Of a stretch of 64,000 nucleotides of DNA, positions 10,101 to 21,280 are shown in pieces. The notes under the pieces were generated by a model. The model had not been told where the DNA came from. It did not search any database and saw nothing but the letters and a program-made list of their open reading frames with translations. Numbering within the stretch: the first letter of the stretch is position 1; each line of letters begins with the position of its first letter. A program made the translations under genes and the position numbers. Source of the stretch: LMUY01 sp965276785 (GTDB lineage: Bacteria; Pseudomonadota; Alphaproteobacteria; Acetobacterales; Acetobacteraceae); the NCBI GenBank assembly GCA_965276785.1, contig OZ255629.1, positions 3,100,001-3,164,000 of the forward strand. Direction: 5' to 3'.

Positions 10101-11338
10101 GCACCCGCGTCTACAGCCGACGCAGCTTCGGGCGCAGCATAGATTTTCGACGGATCGGTGAGGTAGTCTTCGACATGGGACGTTCCGGTCATCACGGCGC
10201 CAGCGGTGCTGCCCGCGGCTCTGCTGGCGACCTGCCAGTTGGTGACCTGAAGCCGAGGAGCCGCACTATCGGCGTCCCGGACGAGGACACTCTGCGGGGC
10301 GAGGCCGCGGTGGTAGAGCCGCTTGCCATGTGCGTAGGCCATTGCCTCGGCCAGTTGCCGGACAAAGCCCAACCTGTCCGTCAGCGCTAGCTTTGCGAGC
10401 TGCTTGGACATGAAGCGATCCAGGCGGAGCGCAACTGGATCATACTCGAACACCAACGCTGGGCCGAGCTCAGCCTCACGGTAGTCCGGGGCGCGCTGGA
10501 TACCCTGGTGCTCTAGCCCTTCCAGAACGCGGGCTTCGCGTTGGGCGGTTCGGGCGAGGCGGTCTCGTGCCGCTGGCGTTGTGGCGCGGGCATAGGGATA
10601 GACGCGAACTCGGCGCTTGACGCCGGTCGCGGCATGCCGGGCGGCGAAGTCCTGCCAGTTGTCGCCCTCGCCGAGCAGCTGCTCGAGTTCGTAATCGCTC
10701 ACCCTGCGCCCGCGACCCGGCGGCCGCACGCCCGCCTGTTCCAAGGCTCTGGTGGCCTGCCTTGCGACCGCAAAATCGATTGCGCCGCGACGGCCAAAGC
10801 CGAGCTCGTCCGCGCGCAGCAACGTAGCGACAACGCCGGGATCGTCGGGCTTGCCTGGCTGACCTCGCAGGACGACGCGCTTCGCGGTGCCGGGGTCCAG
10901 AGCCGGACGCTGGTGCACCTTCGACAGGAAGATCAGCGGCTCGACCCACGGCTTGATGCGCGGGCCGCTGCGAGCATTGACCGCCTCCTGCCGGCTTAGG
11001 ACAGACGCGAGGCGTTTGGCCTTCCGGTTGGCCAGTGGCAGAGGGTTATCGGTGGTAATCTCCCGCCCCTCGGTTCGCCACGTCCACCTATAGGCATCGC
11101 CGCGAACAGTTCCCGGCCGTGATTTCACTTCGATCAGGATCAGGCAGGCCGGTGTGAGGACCAGAGCGTCGACCTCGTTGACCCGTCCCTCGTCGTCGAT
11201 GAACTCGAAGTTCGACCAGGCGCGCCAAGGTTCGTGGTCAGGCAGGTTGTCGCGCAGAAAGTCGAGGGCTTCCCGTTCCCATTCAAAGGCTGACTGGCTG
11301 ACGGGGGTCCAACGGGGTGCCTTCATTTCATGCAACAA
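7160..11338 (-). CDS. pglW: BREX type 2 serine/threonine kinase PglW (NERD, pseudokinase and kinase domains)
   Basis: First gene of the BREX-2 operon, 1392 residues. A NERD (nuclease-related) domain occupies about residues 14-130 with the acidic/lysine pattern NEVD (54-57) and EVK (70-72). A first kinase-like domain (about 216-480) is degenerate: the catalytic loop reads YHRGLAPQSV (342-351) and the metal-binding DFG is lost. A second kinase domain (about 519-770) keeps the glycine loop GQGGSA, the lysine in VLKV (552), HRDVKPDN (639-646) and DFS in place of DFG (664-666). The C-terminal 600 residues are mostly helical and include a helix-hairpin-helix-like stretch after residue 800. PglW kinases are thought to signal within the Pgl system. 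The start ATG at 11338 has an in-frame alternative four codons later. Confidence 0.9.
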   Translation of the reverse strand: MLHEMKAPRWTPVSQSAFEWEREALDFLRDNLPDHEPWRAWSNFEFIDDEGRVNEVDALVLTPACLILIEVKSRPGTVRGDAYRWTWRTEGREITTDNPLPLANRKAKRLASVLSRQEAVNARSGPRIKPWVEPLIFLSKVHQRPALDPGTAKRVVLRGQPGKPDDPGVVATLLRADELGFGRRGAIDFAVARQATRALEQAGVRPPGRGRRVSDYELEQLLGEGDNWQDFAARHAATGVKRRVRVYPYARATTPAARDRLARTAQREARVLEGLEHQGIQRAPDYREAELGPALVFEYDPVALRLDRFMSKQLAKLALTDRLGFVRQLAEAMAYAHGKRLYHRGLAPQSVLVRDADSAAPRLQVTNWQVASRAAGSTAGAVMTGTSHVEDYLTDPSKIYAAPEAASAVDAGAAQVDVFSLGAIAYHLLSGRAPAASPLELPSVLRDGRGLLLSSVMNGVGRWLEELVRAATDPVVGKRLRDAREFLEYLAEAEQEAAPPEPAPAYVTDPATAASGDRLEGGLVIKRRLGQGGSAYAFLVEREATGEEFVLKVALDDAHADRIRAEAEILRPLRHPSIVRFVADTTIAGRPAILMERAGDRTLAQWIRGGDPLSLDLMRRFGEHLLSAVEYLEGDGVAHRDVKPDNIGIAKAAATGAYRLVLFDFSLSRAPLENVTAGTRPYLDPFLVDRSPPRWDLHAERYAVAITLHELLVGTPPTFGDGLTEARFIDDEATIAVDRFDPALRDGLETYFRRALRRDPAERFGNAEEMLRAWRDAFAPMDRVTAAADSIEVIAPRLDRISSIAEVGYGVEARAVLDQMGIHTVYQLLGVPRLQFRYLTGVGDRIRKEIRERAKRLAELRRDLVPGGITEDDGGRATLDRLAEQLLPRRPAGDDRPEDRILAYYLGIDDDAAAWANAGQVAAAVGTSRGAVADALEAARTRWHKSADLNAVRGELSTLIGQAGGIATADELAVQLLGSRGSVREDDKERMRRARATIRAAIELEASVTPARFNSYAGSRPGASILVAASPENAEYARRLGRAADALAAETPLPSPGRVEDELGVVPVPDDAGSLPPERRLRLAIAVSAGAALSARGELYPRGMPALGALKLALGTLANIRALSEADLRARVRGRFPEAEDLPLRPDLDTLLEQAGAEVDWRDAGLDDAGYYSRGVPESGSGTATPIRHATFAPARDATPDVLAARAIEDKIVFAAEKGVFLALTVQPRRAGDAEAEVLRRFPREIVSLERLMLHAMRARAEERRIAWPKALMADAAARDSADFRNLLRLAAEAAPRVASEVVALRQPALLTRPGLIARYDLMTLLDAFSQASGASDGPPSLWLLIPQTAPGRPAIDGAILPVISAANWTRLTDPWLANAHRAGARIYNVAS

Positions 11339-11567
11339 ACCTCAGGATTGGTATTTGCAACCTTTAGCCTAAGCTGCAGAGTTCGGTAGTTGCCGCCCGG
11401 CTGGATCTGGCCAACGGTTGCCGCGACATCAACACCTCGGAAGGATGGCGACCTGGAACATCCTTGATCCCGGCGCCACCTCCTAAAGCCGAAAGCGCGA
11501 CATTCGCATTAGAGCCGTTCCGAGCGCCACGTGAGCGTGGGTCACCGCGGCCGGCATCAGGGTCATT
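11339..11567. other. Gap upstream of pglW, no gene seen
   Basis: These 229 bases separate pglW from the small hypothetical gene upstream on the same strand. The pglW promoter is expected here, but I could not identify a convincing -35/-10 pair. No RNA gene or long repeat was recognised. Confidence 0.5.
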
Positions 11568-11777
11568 TCAGAGTAAGCCTACTACGTGACGTCCCTCCGA
11601 GAAGTGGACTTTTCCTCGCTTCAGCGCCTGTTGGAAGTCGATGCCGTGAACTGCAGACCAACGCATCGCGTCGGCGGGCAGGTCGGTGAGGAAGTCGAGC
11701 CGATCGAAGCCTGAATCTTTCTCGTAAAGGTCGGCCATGGTTTGGACCCGTTCAACACGGTCAGCGAGTGTCAGCAT
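11568..11777 (-). CDS. Hypothetical 69-residue protein upstream of the BREX genes
   Basis: Small soluble, acidic protein of 69 residues beginning MLTLADRVERV. The start at 11777 is chosen because GGAGG sits seven bases upstream of the ATG. The longer open frame to 11837 has no comparable ribosome site. It has no signal peptide, no membrane segment and no motif that I recognise. It lies on the same strand as pglW, about 230 bases upstream, and is divergent from the recombinase relic. It could be an accessory or regulatory gene of the defence operon or cargo of the same element. Function unknown. Confidence 0.5.
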   Translation of the reverse strand: MLTLADRVERVQTMADLYEKDSGFDRLDFLTDLPADAMRWSAVHGIDFQQALKRGKVHFSEGRHVVGLL

Positions 11778-11867
11778 GGGTGATCCTCCATCATTGGGTG
11801 ATGATCCATGGTGACCGAGCGGGCCTTGCAAAGTCATGCAGATTGTTTGAGGAAGTTGTTTACGCGG

Positions 11868-13522
<1,655 letters not shown>

Positions 13523-13575
13523 GCAGACGTCGGGCGACAGACGCCGGACGCCGGAGACGAACCGGATGATTGGAA

Positions 13576-13693
13576 GACCTGGCGGCGACCGACTTTCCCG
13601 CACCTTGAGGTGCAGTATCATAGGCGCTGGGGGTTTTCACGGCCGAGTTCGGGATGGGATCGGGTGTAGGCTCCCCGCCATGGCCACCAGGTC
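13576..13693 (-). rRNA. rrf: 5S ribosomal RNA
   Basis: About 118 nt, bounded by the pairing ends GACCTGG and CCAGGTC. The internal CCGAACTCGGCCGTGAAA is the conserved 5S core. It lies between 23S and the initiator tRNA. The ends are placed from the terminal helix and could shift by a few bases. Confidence 0.95.
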
Positions 13694-13844
13694 GTCCAAC
13701 CCTCCGGGTTAGACGACCAGACGCCAGACGCCGGTCGTCAGACACCAGAGAAGAGGTGTGCAGGACGGCGGCGTGGCGTCTGGTGGTTCTGGTGCGGCGT
13801 TGTGTGCGTGTCTGGCGTCTGACGACGGAAGACTGGCGTCTGAC
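13694..13844 (-). repeat. 23S-5S spacer made of GTCTGGCGTC-type repeats
   Basis: The 151-nt spacer is built largely from short direct and inverted copies of GACGCCAGAC and its complement GTCTGGCGTC (around 13715-13745 and 13770-13845). They can fold into hairpins beside the mature 23S 3' end and the 5S 5' end. Related GC-rich copies recur between 5S and tRNA-Met at 13526-13555. A processing function is inferred. Confidence 0.6.
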
Positions 13845-13976
13845 AGAGAGCCGATTGGGCGATTAGGACCAGTTAGCTGCATGCCTTGCGGCACTTCCAC
13901 ACCTGGCCTATCGACGTGGTGGTCTACCACGGCCCTTCTGGGTGTAACCCCGGGGAGACCTGGTTTTGAGGTGGGT

Positions 13977-14008
<32 letters not shown>

Positions 14009-14064
14009 TCCGCACATAGCTACCCGGCCGTGCCGCTGGCGCGACAACCGGTGCACCAGAGGTG

Positions 14065-14096
<32 letters not shown>

Positions 14097-14154
14097 CTCC
14101 TCTCAAGTCTCCTTCACCCACGGCAGATAGGGACCGAACTGTCTCACGACGTTC

Positions 14155-14267
<113 letters not shown>

Positions 14268-14299
14268 GACTCTTGGGGGAGATCAGCCTGTTATCCCTA

Positions 14300-14335
<36 letters not shown>

Positions 14336-14477
14336 GCGGGACCACCGGATCACTATGGCCGACTTTCGTCTCTGCTCGAACTGTCGCTCTCGCAGTCAGG
14401 CGGGCTTATGCCATTGCACTCAGCAGCCGATGTCCGACCGGCCTGAGCCCACCATCGCGCGCCTCCGTTACTCTTTG

Positions 14478-14508
<31 letters not shown>

Positions 14509-14763
14509 ATGCAGGGTCCCGGTCCGGGCTGACCGGACGCGGTTAGACATCAGAAGAGCTCAGGGCGGTATTTCAAGGGTGGCTCCACACAAGCTAGCGC
14601 CCATGCTTCACAGCCTCCCGCCTATCCTACACAGCTCTCCCCTGAGGCCACTGCAAAGTTGCAGTAAAGGTTCATAGGGTCTTTCCGTCTGACCGCGGGT
14701 ACCCCGCATCTTCACGGGGAATTCAATTTCGCTGAGCCCATACCGGAGACAGTGGGGAAGTCG

Positions 14764-14854
<91 letters not shown>

Positions 14855-15430
14855 AATTCAGTGCTTGCACACCTCCTCTTAACCTTCCGGCACCGGGCAG
14901 GCGTCAGGCCGTATACGTCGTCTCTCGACTTCGCACAGCCCTGTGTTTTTACTAAACAGTCGCTACCCCCTGCTTTGTGTCACCCATCCCTGGTTGCCCA
15001 AGAATGGGTCTTGCTTATCCCGAAGTTACGCAAGCAATTTGCCTAGTTCCTTCGGCATGGTTCTCCCAAGCGCCTTGGTATGCTCTACCAGTCCACCTGT
15101 GTCGGTTTCGGGTACGGTCTATACGCGAGCGCTATTTCCCGGTATGCGCCCAAAGCCCGGACAATCCAGTAAGCCCGGACAACAGATTGCATACGTCACG
15201 TCTCGCAGGCCCAGTAATATTCAACTGGTTCCCATCAACTACGGCTTTCGCCCTCGCCTTAGGGGCCGGCTCACCCTGCGCGGATTACCCTTGCGCAGGA
15301 ACCCTTGGACTTTCGGCGACAGTGTTTCTCACACTGTTTGTCGCTACTCATGTCAGCATTCGCACTTCGGATACCTCCAGGCCGGGTCACCCCTCGCCCT
15401 TCACAGGCTTACCGAACGCTCCGCTACCGG

Positions 15431-15870
15431 ACAGTTCTCAGTTGTCAGTCGTCAGTTGTCAGATTTTAGGGTTTTCAGCAGGCCGTGCAGCATACGGGCG
15501 ATCTCGCTGTAGACGTCCAGCCAGGCCTGCGCCAGGTCCGGCTCGGCATAGCCAAGATCGCGCACGTAGTGACACCACAGCTTGACTTCGTCGGCCGAGC
15601 CCAGCGCCATGACGACATAGCGCGCGAACTCCTGATCCGACCGTGCCTGCCGCCCGGCACCTTCCGCAAGCAACGCGCAGACCGCCTTGCTCGACCGGCG
15701 CAATTGATCGGCCACACCGCCATACTGCTCCACCTTGGGAAACCCCAAGCTGGCACGGTGAACCTCAAGCGAGAGACGATAAGCGCGCCGGAACACGTCC
15801 AGCTCCCAAACATCCCGCGCCATCACACCCTCTTATCTGACAACTGAAGACTGACAACTGACAACTGAAC
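15431..15870 (-). other. 23S rRNA intervening sequence (IVS) in helix 45
   Basis: The insert begins where 23S text breaks after CCGAAGCTGTGGG and resumes at GGTAGCGGAGCGTTCGG. Its ends are a 32-base inverted repeat: 15432-15463 pairs with 15836-15867 with only two mismatches. The resulting stem is the kind of structure RNase III removes in other bacteria. Most of the interior is the four-helix-bundle gene. The location corresponds to helix 45, one of the known IVS sites. The arm sequence recurs in the 16S-23S spacer. Confidence 0.9.
15452..15823 (-). CDS. Four-helix-bundle protein encoded in the 23S intervening sequence
   Basis: S23-type IVS protein of 123 residues. It begins MARDVWELDVFRRAYRLSLE and continues with LRRSSKAVCALLAEG and ARYVVMALGSADEVKLW, the pattern of the 23S-IVS four-helix-bundle family. 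The ATG at 15823 has GAGGG six bases upstream; a GTG one codon earlier is the alternative. The stop codon lies inside the left arm of the terminal inverted repeat. Known members form pentamers with a basic surface, but no biochemical role is settled. The reading frame is intact, which argues that it is maintained. Confidence 0.9.
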   Translation of the reverse strand: MARDVWELDVFRRAYRLSLEVHRASLGFPKVEQYGGVADQLRRSSKAVCALLAEGAGRQARSDQEFARYVVMALGSADEVKLWCHYVRDLGYAEPDLAQAWLDVYSEIARMLHGLLKTLKSDN

Positions 15871-15928
15871 CCACAGCTTCGGTACGTGGCTTGAGCCCCG
15901 TTACATCTTCGGCGCAAGGTTTCTATTA

Positions 15929-15986
<58 letters not shown>

Positions 15987-17032
15987 TTGTTTTGGAATCC
16001 TCACATCCTTTCCCACTTAGCCACGATTTGGGGACCTTAGCTGGTGGTCTGGGCTGTTTCCCTCTCGACGATGGACCTTAGCACCCACCGTCTGTCTGCC
16101 GATCTATACTTGCGGGTATTCGGAGTTTGGTTAGGTTTGGTAATCCTTTGGGGACCCCGAGCCCATCCAGTGCTCTACCCCCCGCAGTAAACAATCGACG
16201 ATCTACCTCAATAGATTTCGCGGAGAACCAGCTATCTCCGAGTTTGATTGGCCTTTCACCCCTAGCCACAGCTCATCCCCGACTTTTTCAACAGGCGTGG
16301 GTCCGGCCCTCCAGTGCGTGTTACCGCACCTTCAGCCTGGCCATGGCTAGATCACTCGGTTTCGGGTCTTCTGCCGGCAACTTCGGCTCTTTCAAACCTG
16401 GCGCCCTGTTCAGACTCGCTTTCGCTGCGCCTACACCTAACGGCTTAAGCTCGCTGCCAACAGAAACTCGCTGACCCATTATACAAAAGGTACGCCGTCA
16501 CGGAACAATCCGCTCCGACTGCTTGTAGGCATCCGGTTTCAGGTCTGTTTCACTCCCCTCTCGGGGTGCTTTTCACCTTTCCCTCACGGTACTTGTACAC
16601 TATCGGTCACCAGGGAGTATTTAGGCTTGGAGGGTGGTCCCCCCACGTTCAGACAGGGTTTCACGTGCCCCGCCCTACTCAAGGATATACGGTTCTTTAC
16701 ATCTACGGGGCTATCACCCGCTCCGGCCGGCCTTTCCAGACCGTTCAACTTATCACCCGCATACCACTGGCCTGTTCCACTTTCGCTCGCCACTACTCGC
16801 AGAATCTCGGTTGATGTCTTTTCCTCCAGGTACTGAGATGTTTCAGTTCCCCGGGTTCGCCTCGTGGTCCTATGTATTCAAACCACGATACCCCAAAGGG
16901 GTGGGTTGCCCCATTCGGACATCCACGGATCAAAGCCTGCTCGCGGCTCCCCATGGCTTTTCGCAGCGTGCCACGTCCTTCATCGCCTCCTGGTGCCAAG
17001 GCATCCACCGAATGCCCTTCTATCGCTCTCCA

Positions 17033-17422
17033 TACAGACGCCAGTCATCCGTCGTCAGTCTTCAGATGAGAAGACAGTCAGAACAGCAAACCAGCGCCGG
17101 TCGTCTTGTCATCAGTCTCAGCACTTCACACAACGCCCCTGAACCCTATCGCCACCATCCGCGGGACGACCCTTGGCCCGGCTTACACCGCACCACGATC
17201 CCTTCCGGTCAGACAAACGCAAACGACAGCGACGGACAAACCTCAGGCCACAGCCTCAAACCAGCAAACGCCAGCCCAAAGCCACCCGAGCTGTCCTGCG
17301 CGCCCAGGAGCGCACCAGAACCAGATTCACCAAAATAAAGACCACACCAGTCATCAGTTGTCAGTCAGGCAGTTCTCAGAACCCCTCTGACAACTGACGA
17401 CTGAAAACCGACACCTGATCCA
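17033..17422 (-). other. Spacer between tRNA-Ile and 23S rRNA
   Basis: 390 bases with no gene. Short repeats of the CAGTC/GTCAG type occupy 17036-17130. A hairpin-forming pair lies at about 17352-17404, of which 17386-17404 matches the right arm of the 23S IVS at 18 of 19 positions. The middle part (17140-17335) is A/C-rich on the plus strand and shows nothing I can name. Confidence 0.6.
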
Positions 17423-17496
<74 letters not shown>

Positions 17497-17499
17497 TCT

Positions 17500-17573
17500 G
17501 ACAGTTGTCAGTTGTCAGTCTTCGGTTATCAGACATGTCTCTGAGAACTGACGACTGAGACCTGACAACTGTC
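17500..17573 (-). repeat. TGACAACTGA-type hairpin between tRNA-Ala and tRNA-Ile
   Basis: GACAGTTGTCAG at 17500-17511 and its perfect complement CTGACAACTGTC at 17562-17573 bracket the spacer and would form a stem between the two tRNAs. Bases 17502-17533 equal the 32-base arm of the 23S IVS at 30 positions. Similar units flank tRNA-Ala at 17650-17722. Confidence 0.8.
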
Positions 17574-17574
17574 C

Positions 17575-17647
17575 TGGAGACTATCGGATTCGAACCGATG
17601 ACCCCCTGCTTGCAAAGCAGGTGCTCTACCAACTGAGCTAAGCCCCC
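17575..17647 (-). tRNA. tRNA-Ala (TGC)
   Basis: The 73-nt cloverleaf has anticodon TGC in the loop TTTGCAA. The acceptor GGGGGCT pairs with AGTCTCC through G-U wobbles. The CCA end is not encoded. It is the second spacer tRNA of the rRNA operon. Confidence 0.96.
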
Positions 17648-17909
17648 AACAGTCGTCAGTTTTCAGTTCTCAGTCGTCAGATGAACCATGCTGACAACCG
17701 GCGACTGAAGACTGACAACTGCAAGAAGAGATAGGATGGCGGCGCCCGGTCTGGGCCCGGCCGGACGCATCGGCGTCTAGGCAAACCATCCAGGCATCCA
17801 CCCAGATGGCGCAGTCTTCGGACCAGCGAAGCCGCCAGTCCACATGGCGTCGTGCAAGCCAAACGACTTGGGACACGCCCAAGCACCCGGCACTCGCACA
17901 ATCATCCTT

Positions 17910-19421
<1,512 letters not shown>

Positions 19422-19640
19422 ATCCCACCCAACGCTCTCACGTCAAGCAAAACAAACATCAGCCAACCCAAACCCAGCACAATCTAACCAACCCAAACCA
19501 AAATACTCAGCAAGCATCCCAGCCCAAATCAGCCAAATCACACCAAGCACCCAGGTCAACCAACCCAAACACCCAACACAATCCAAACCAACCCAAACCC
19601 ACAATCCACGCAGTCTCCCACGCAAATCATAAAAGACGCC
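19422..19640 (-). other. rRNA operon leader, extremely G/U-rich in the transcript
   Basis: No gene. On the plus strand, 19441-19620 contains only 13 G and 14 T in 180 bases, so the transcribed leader is 85 percent G+U and nearly free of C. It is composed of irregular GGTTGG and GGGTTTGG-like units. Open frames here (tryptophan/glycine/leucine-rich) reflect this composition and are not credible genes. The leader lies between the rrn promoter and 16S. Confidence 0.7.
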
Positions 19641-19646
19641 GCCAAC

Positions 19647-19677
19647 TTATCCCTTCCAAAACCGATACAATTGTCAA
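19647..19677 (-). promoter_or_regulatory. Candidate rRNA operon promoter
   Basis: A consensus -35 TTGACA is read on the minus strand from 19677 to 19672. At 17-19 bases the possible -10 elements are AGGGAT, GGGATA or GGATAA, all weak matches. It is the only good -35 upstream of 16S and would give a leader of roughly 220 nt. Stretch 19690-19919, further upstream and before cysG, shows no gene. Confidence 0.5.
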
Positions 19678-19940
19678 GGAACAAAAGCCAAACAAGGACG
19701 CAGCCCTGTAAGAGGCATAGCATCGGATTTGCTTGGCTGGCGCCGCCTCGGCGCAGGCCGAAGAAGCTATTAGACGCCCGGCGTAAAAGCAAGAGCGTTT
19801 ATCAGCCGACCCACGTGATCTAGGCCAACATGCTTGCCCGGTCAAGCGTCCCAAAGCCAGCGCACCCACAATACGCATAGCGCCACTCGCAGCTACGCAC
19901 CATAACACGGTCAATCCGCTTGCCATCCGAGGATCAAGCC

Positions 19941-21266
19941 ATGCGCCACTTCCCCATCTTTATGTACCTGCAGGGCCGGCACGCCCTCGTGCTGGGTGAA
20001 GGCGAGACGGCCGAGCGCAAAGCCGACGCGTTGCGCCGCTGCGGCGCAGACGTGACCTGCGCCGCCACATTCACGCCGGGTCTGCTGGAGGGCTGCGCAA
20101 TCGCTATCGGCGCCGAGGCGGGGGAGAGCGATCTTGCCGCCTTGGTCGCCGCCGCAACCGAACGCGGCGTCCCGGTGAACGTGGTCGACCGGCCGGCGCT
20201 GTGCAGCTTCATCACTCCCGCCGTGGTCGACCGCGCCCCCCTCACCATCGCCGTGTCCTCCGCCGGCGCGGCGCCCGTGCTGGCGCGGCTGATCCGGGCC
20301 AAGATCGAGGCCTTGCTGCCCCCAAGCCTCGGCCGCCTGGCCGCCATCACCGACGACTTCAAGCACGAAATCCGCCGCCGCTTTCCTAACACCGCGCTCC
20401 GCCGCCGCATGTTGGAACGCGCCCTCACAGGACGGGTCGCCGACTTGGTGGCTGCCGGCCACGAGGACGCTGCCCGCGCCGAAATGCAGCGTGAGATCGA
20501 TGGCGCGGCCGACCCGGCTGGCATCGTCTACCTCGTCGGCGCCGGCCCAGGAGCGGCCGACCTCCTGACCCTCCGGGCGCAGCGGCTACTCGGCGAGGCG
20601 GACGTCATCGTGTATGACCGGCTCGTCGGCGACGAGGTGCTCGACATGGCGCGACGCGATGCCGAGCGCATCTATGTTGGTAAGGCTCGCGCCAACCATT
20701 GCCTGTCGCAGGACGGTATCAACGAACTGCTCGTCCGCCTCGCCCGCGCAGGCCGCAAAGTGGTGCGGCTAAAGGGCGGCGATCCGTTTGTGTTCGGCCG
20801 CGGCGGCGAGGAGGCGGAGGCCTTGGCGGCCGCCGGCATCGCCTGCGAGGTGGTGCCTGGCGTCACCGCCGCCCTCGCCTGTGCCGCGCAAGCCGCCATC
20901 CCGCTCACCCATCGCGACGCCGCCCGCACCGTCACCTTTGCCACCGGTCACACCAAGGACGGCAAGCTGGAGTTAGATTTCGCCCAACTCGCCCGCGGCG
21001 GCACGATTGCCGTCTACATGGGCATTGTCACCCTGCCTTTGCTGCGGGACGGCCTGCTGGCGGCGGGGCTCGACCCGTCAACCCCCGCGGCGCTGATCGA
21101 GCGTGGCGGCACCAGGGCGCAGCGGCTGCTTCAAGGCACGCTCGACACGCTCGTGGAGGAGGGTCCGGGCTGGTCTACCGGCGGCCCGACGCTGGTGATG
21201 ATCGGCGAGGTCGTCGGGCGCCGGGCCGTCCCCATTGCGGCTGCGAGGCAAACCGTGGGCGTATAA
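19941..21266 (+). CDS. cysG: Siroheme synthase CysG (bifunctional)
   Basis: 441 residues. The N-terminal Met8-like half (NAD-dependent precorrin-2 dehydrogenase/ferrochelatase) starts MRHFPIFMYLQGRHALVLG with an LGEGETAERKADAL nucleotide-binding turn. The C-terminal half is uroporphyrinogen-III methyltransferase: VYLVGAGPGAADLLTLRAQ, YVGKA, RLKGGDPFVFGRGGEE and EVVPGVTAAL. Together they convert uroporphyrinogen III to siroheme, the cofactor of sulfite and nitrite reductases. Start 19941 is preferred over 19920 because GAGGA precedes it by nine bases and the protein then begins as family members do. No sulfite-reductase gene is adjacent in the window. Confidence 0.93.
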   Translation: MRHFPIFMYLQGRHALVLGEGETAERKADALRRCGADVTCAATFTPGLLEGCAIAIGAEAGESDLAALVAAATERGVPVNVVDRPALCSFITPAVVDRAPLTIAVSSAGAAPVLARLIRAKIEALLPPSLGRLAAITDDFKHEIRRRFPNTALRRRMLERALTGRVADLVAAGHEDAARAEMQREIDGAADPAGIVYLVGAGPGAADLLTLRAQRLLGEADVIVYDRLVGDEVLDMARRDAERIYVGKARANHCLSQDGINELLVRLARAGRKVVRLKGGDPFVFGRGGEEAEALAAAGIACEVVPGVTAALACAAQAAIPLTHRDAARTVTFATGHTKDGKLELDFAQLARGGTIAVYMGIVTLPLLRDGLLAAGLDPSTPAALIERGGTRAQRLLQGTLDTLVEEGPGWSTGGPTLVMIGEVVGRRAVPIAAARQTVGV

Positions 21267-21280
21267 GCGCCCGAGCGAGG

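Noticed and set aside
7160..11338. The NERD domain as a separate restriction nuclease gene
   Set aside because: It is continuous in frame with the kinase domains and is the standard N-terminus of PglW.
19443..19625. 60-codon Trp/Gly/Leu-rich frame before 16S
   Set aside because: It is an artefact of the G/U-rich leader, with no ribosome site and no complexity.
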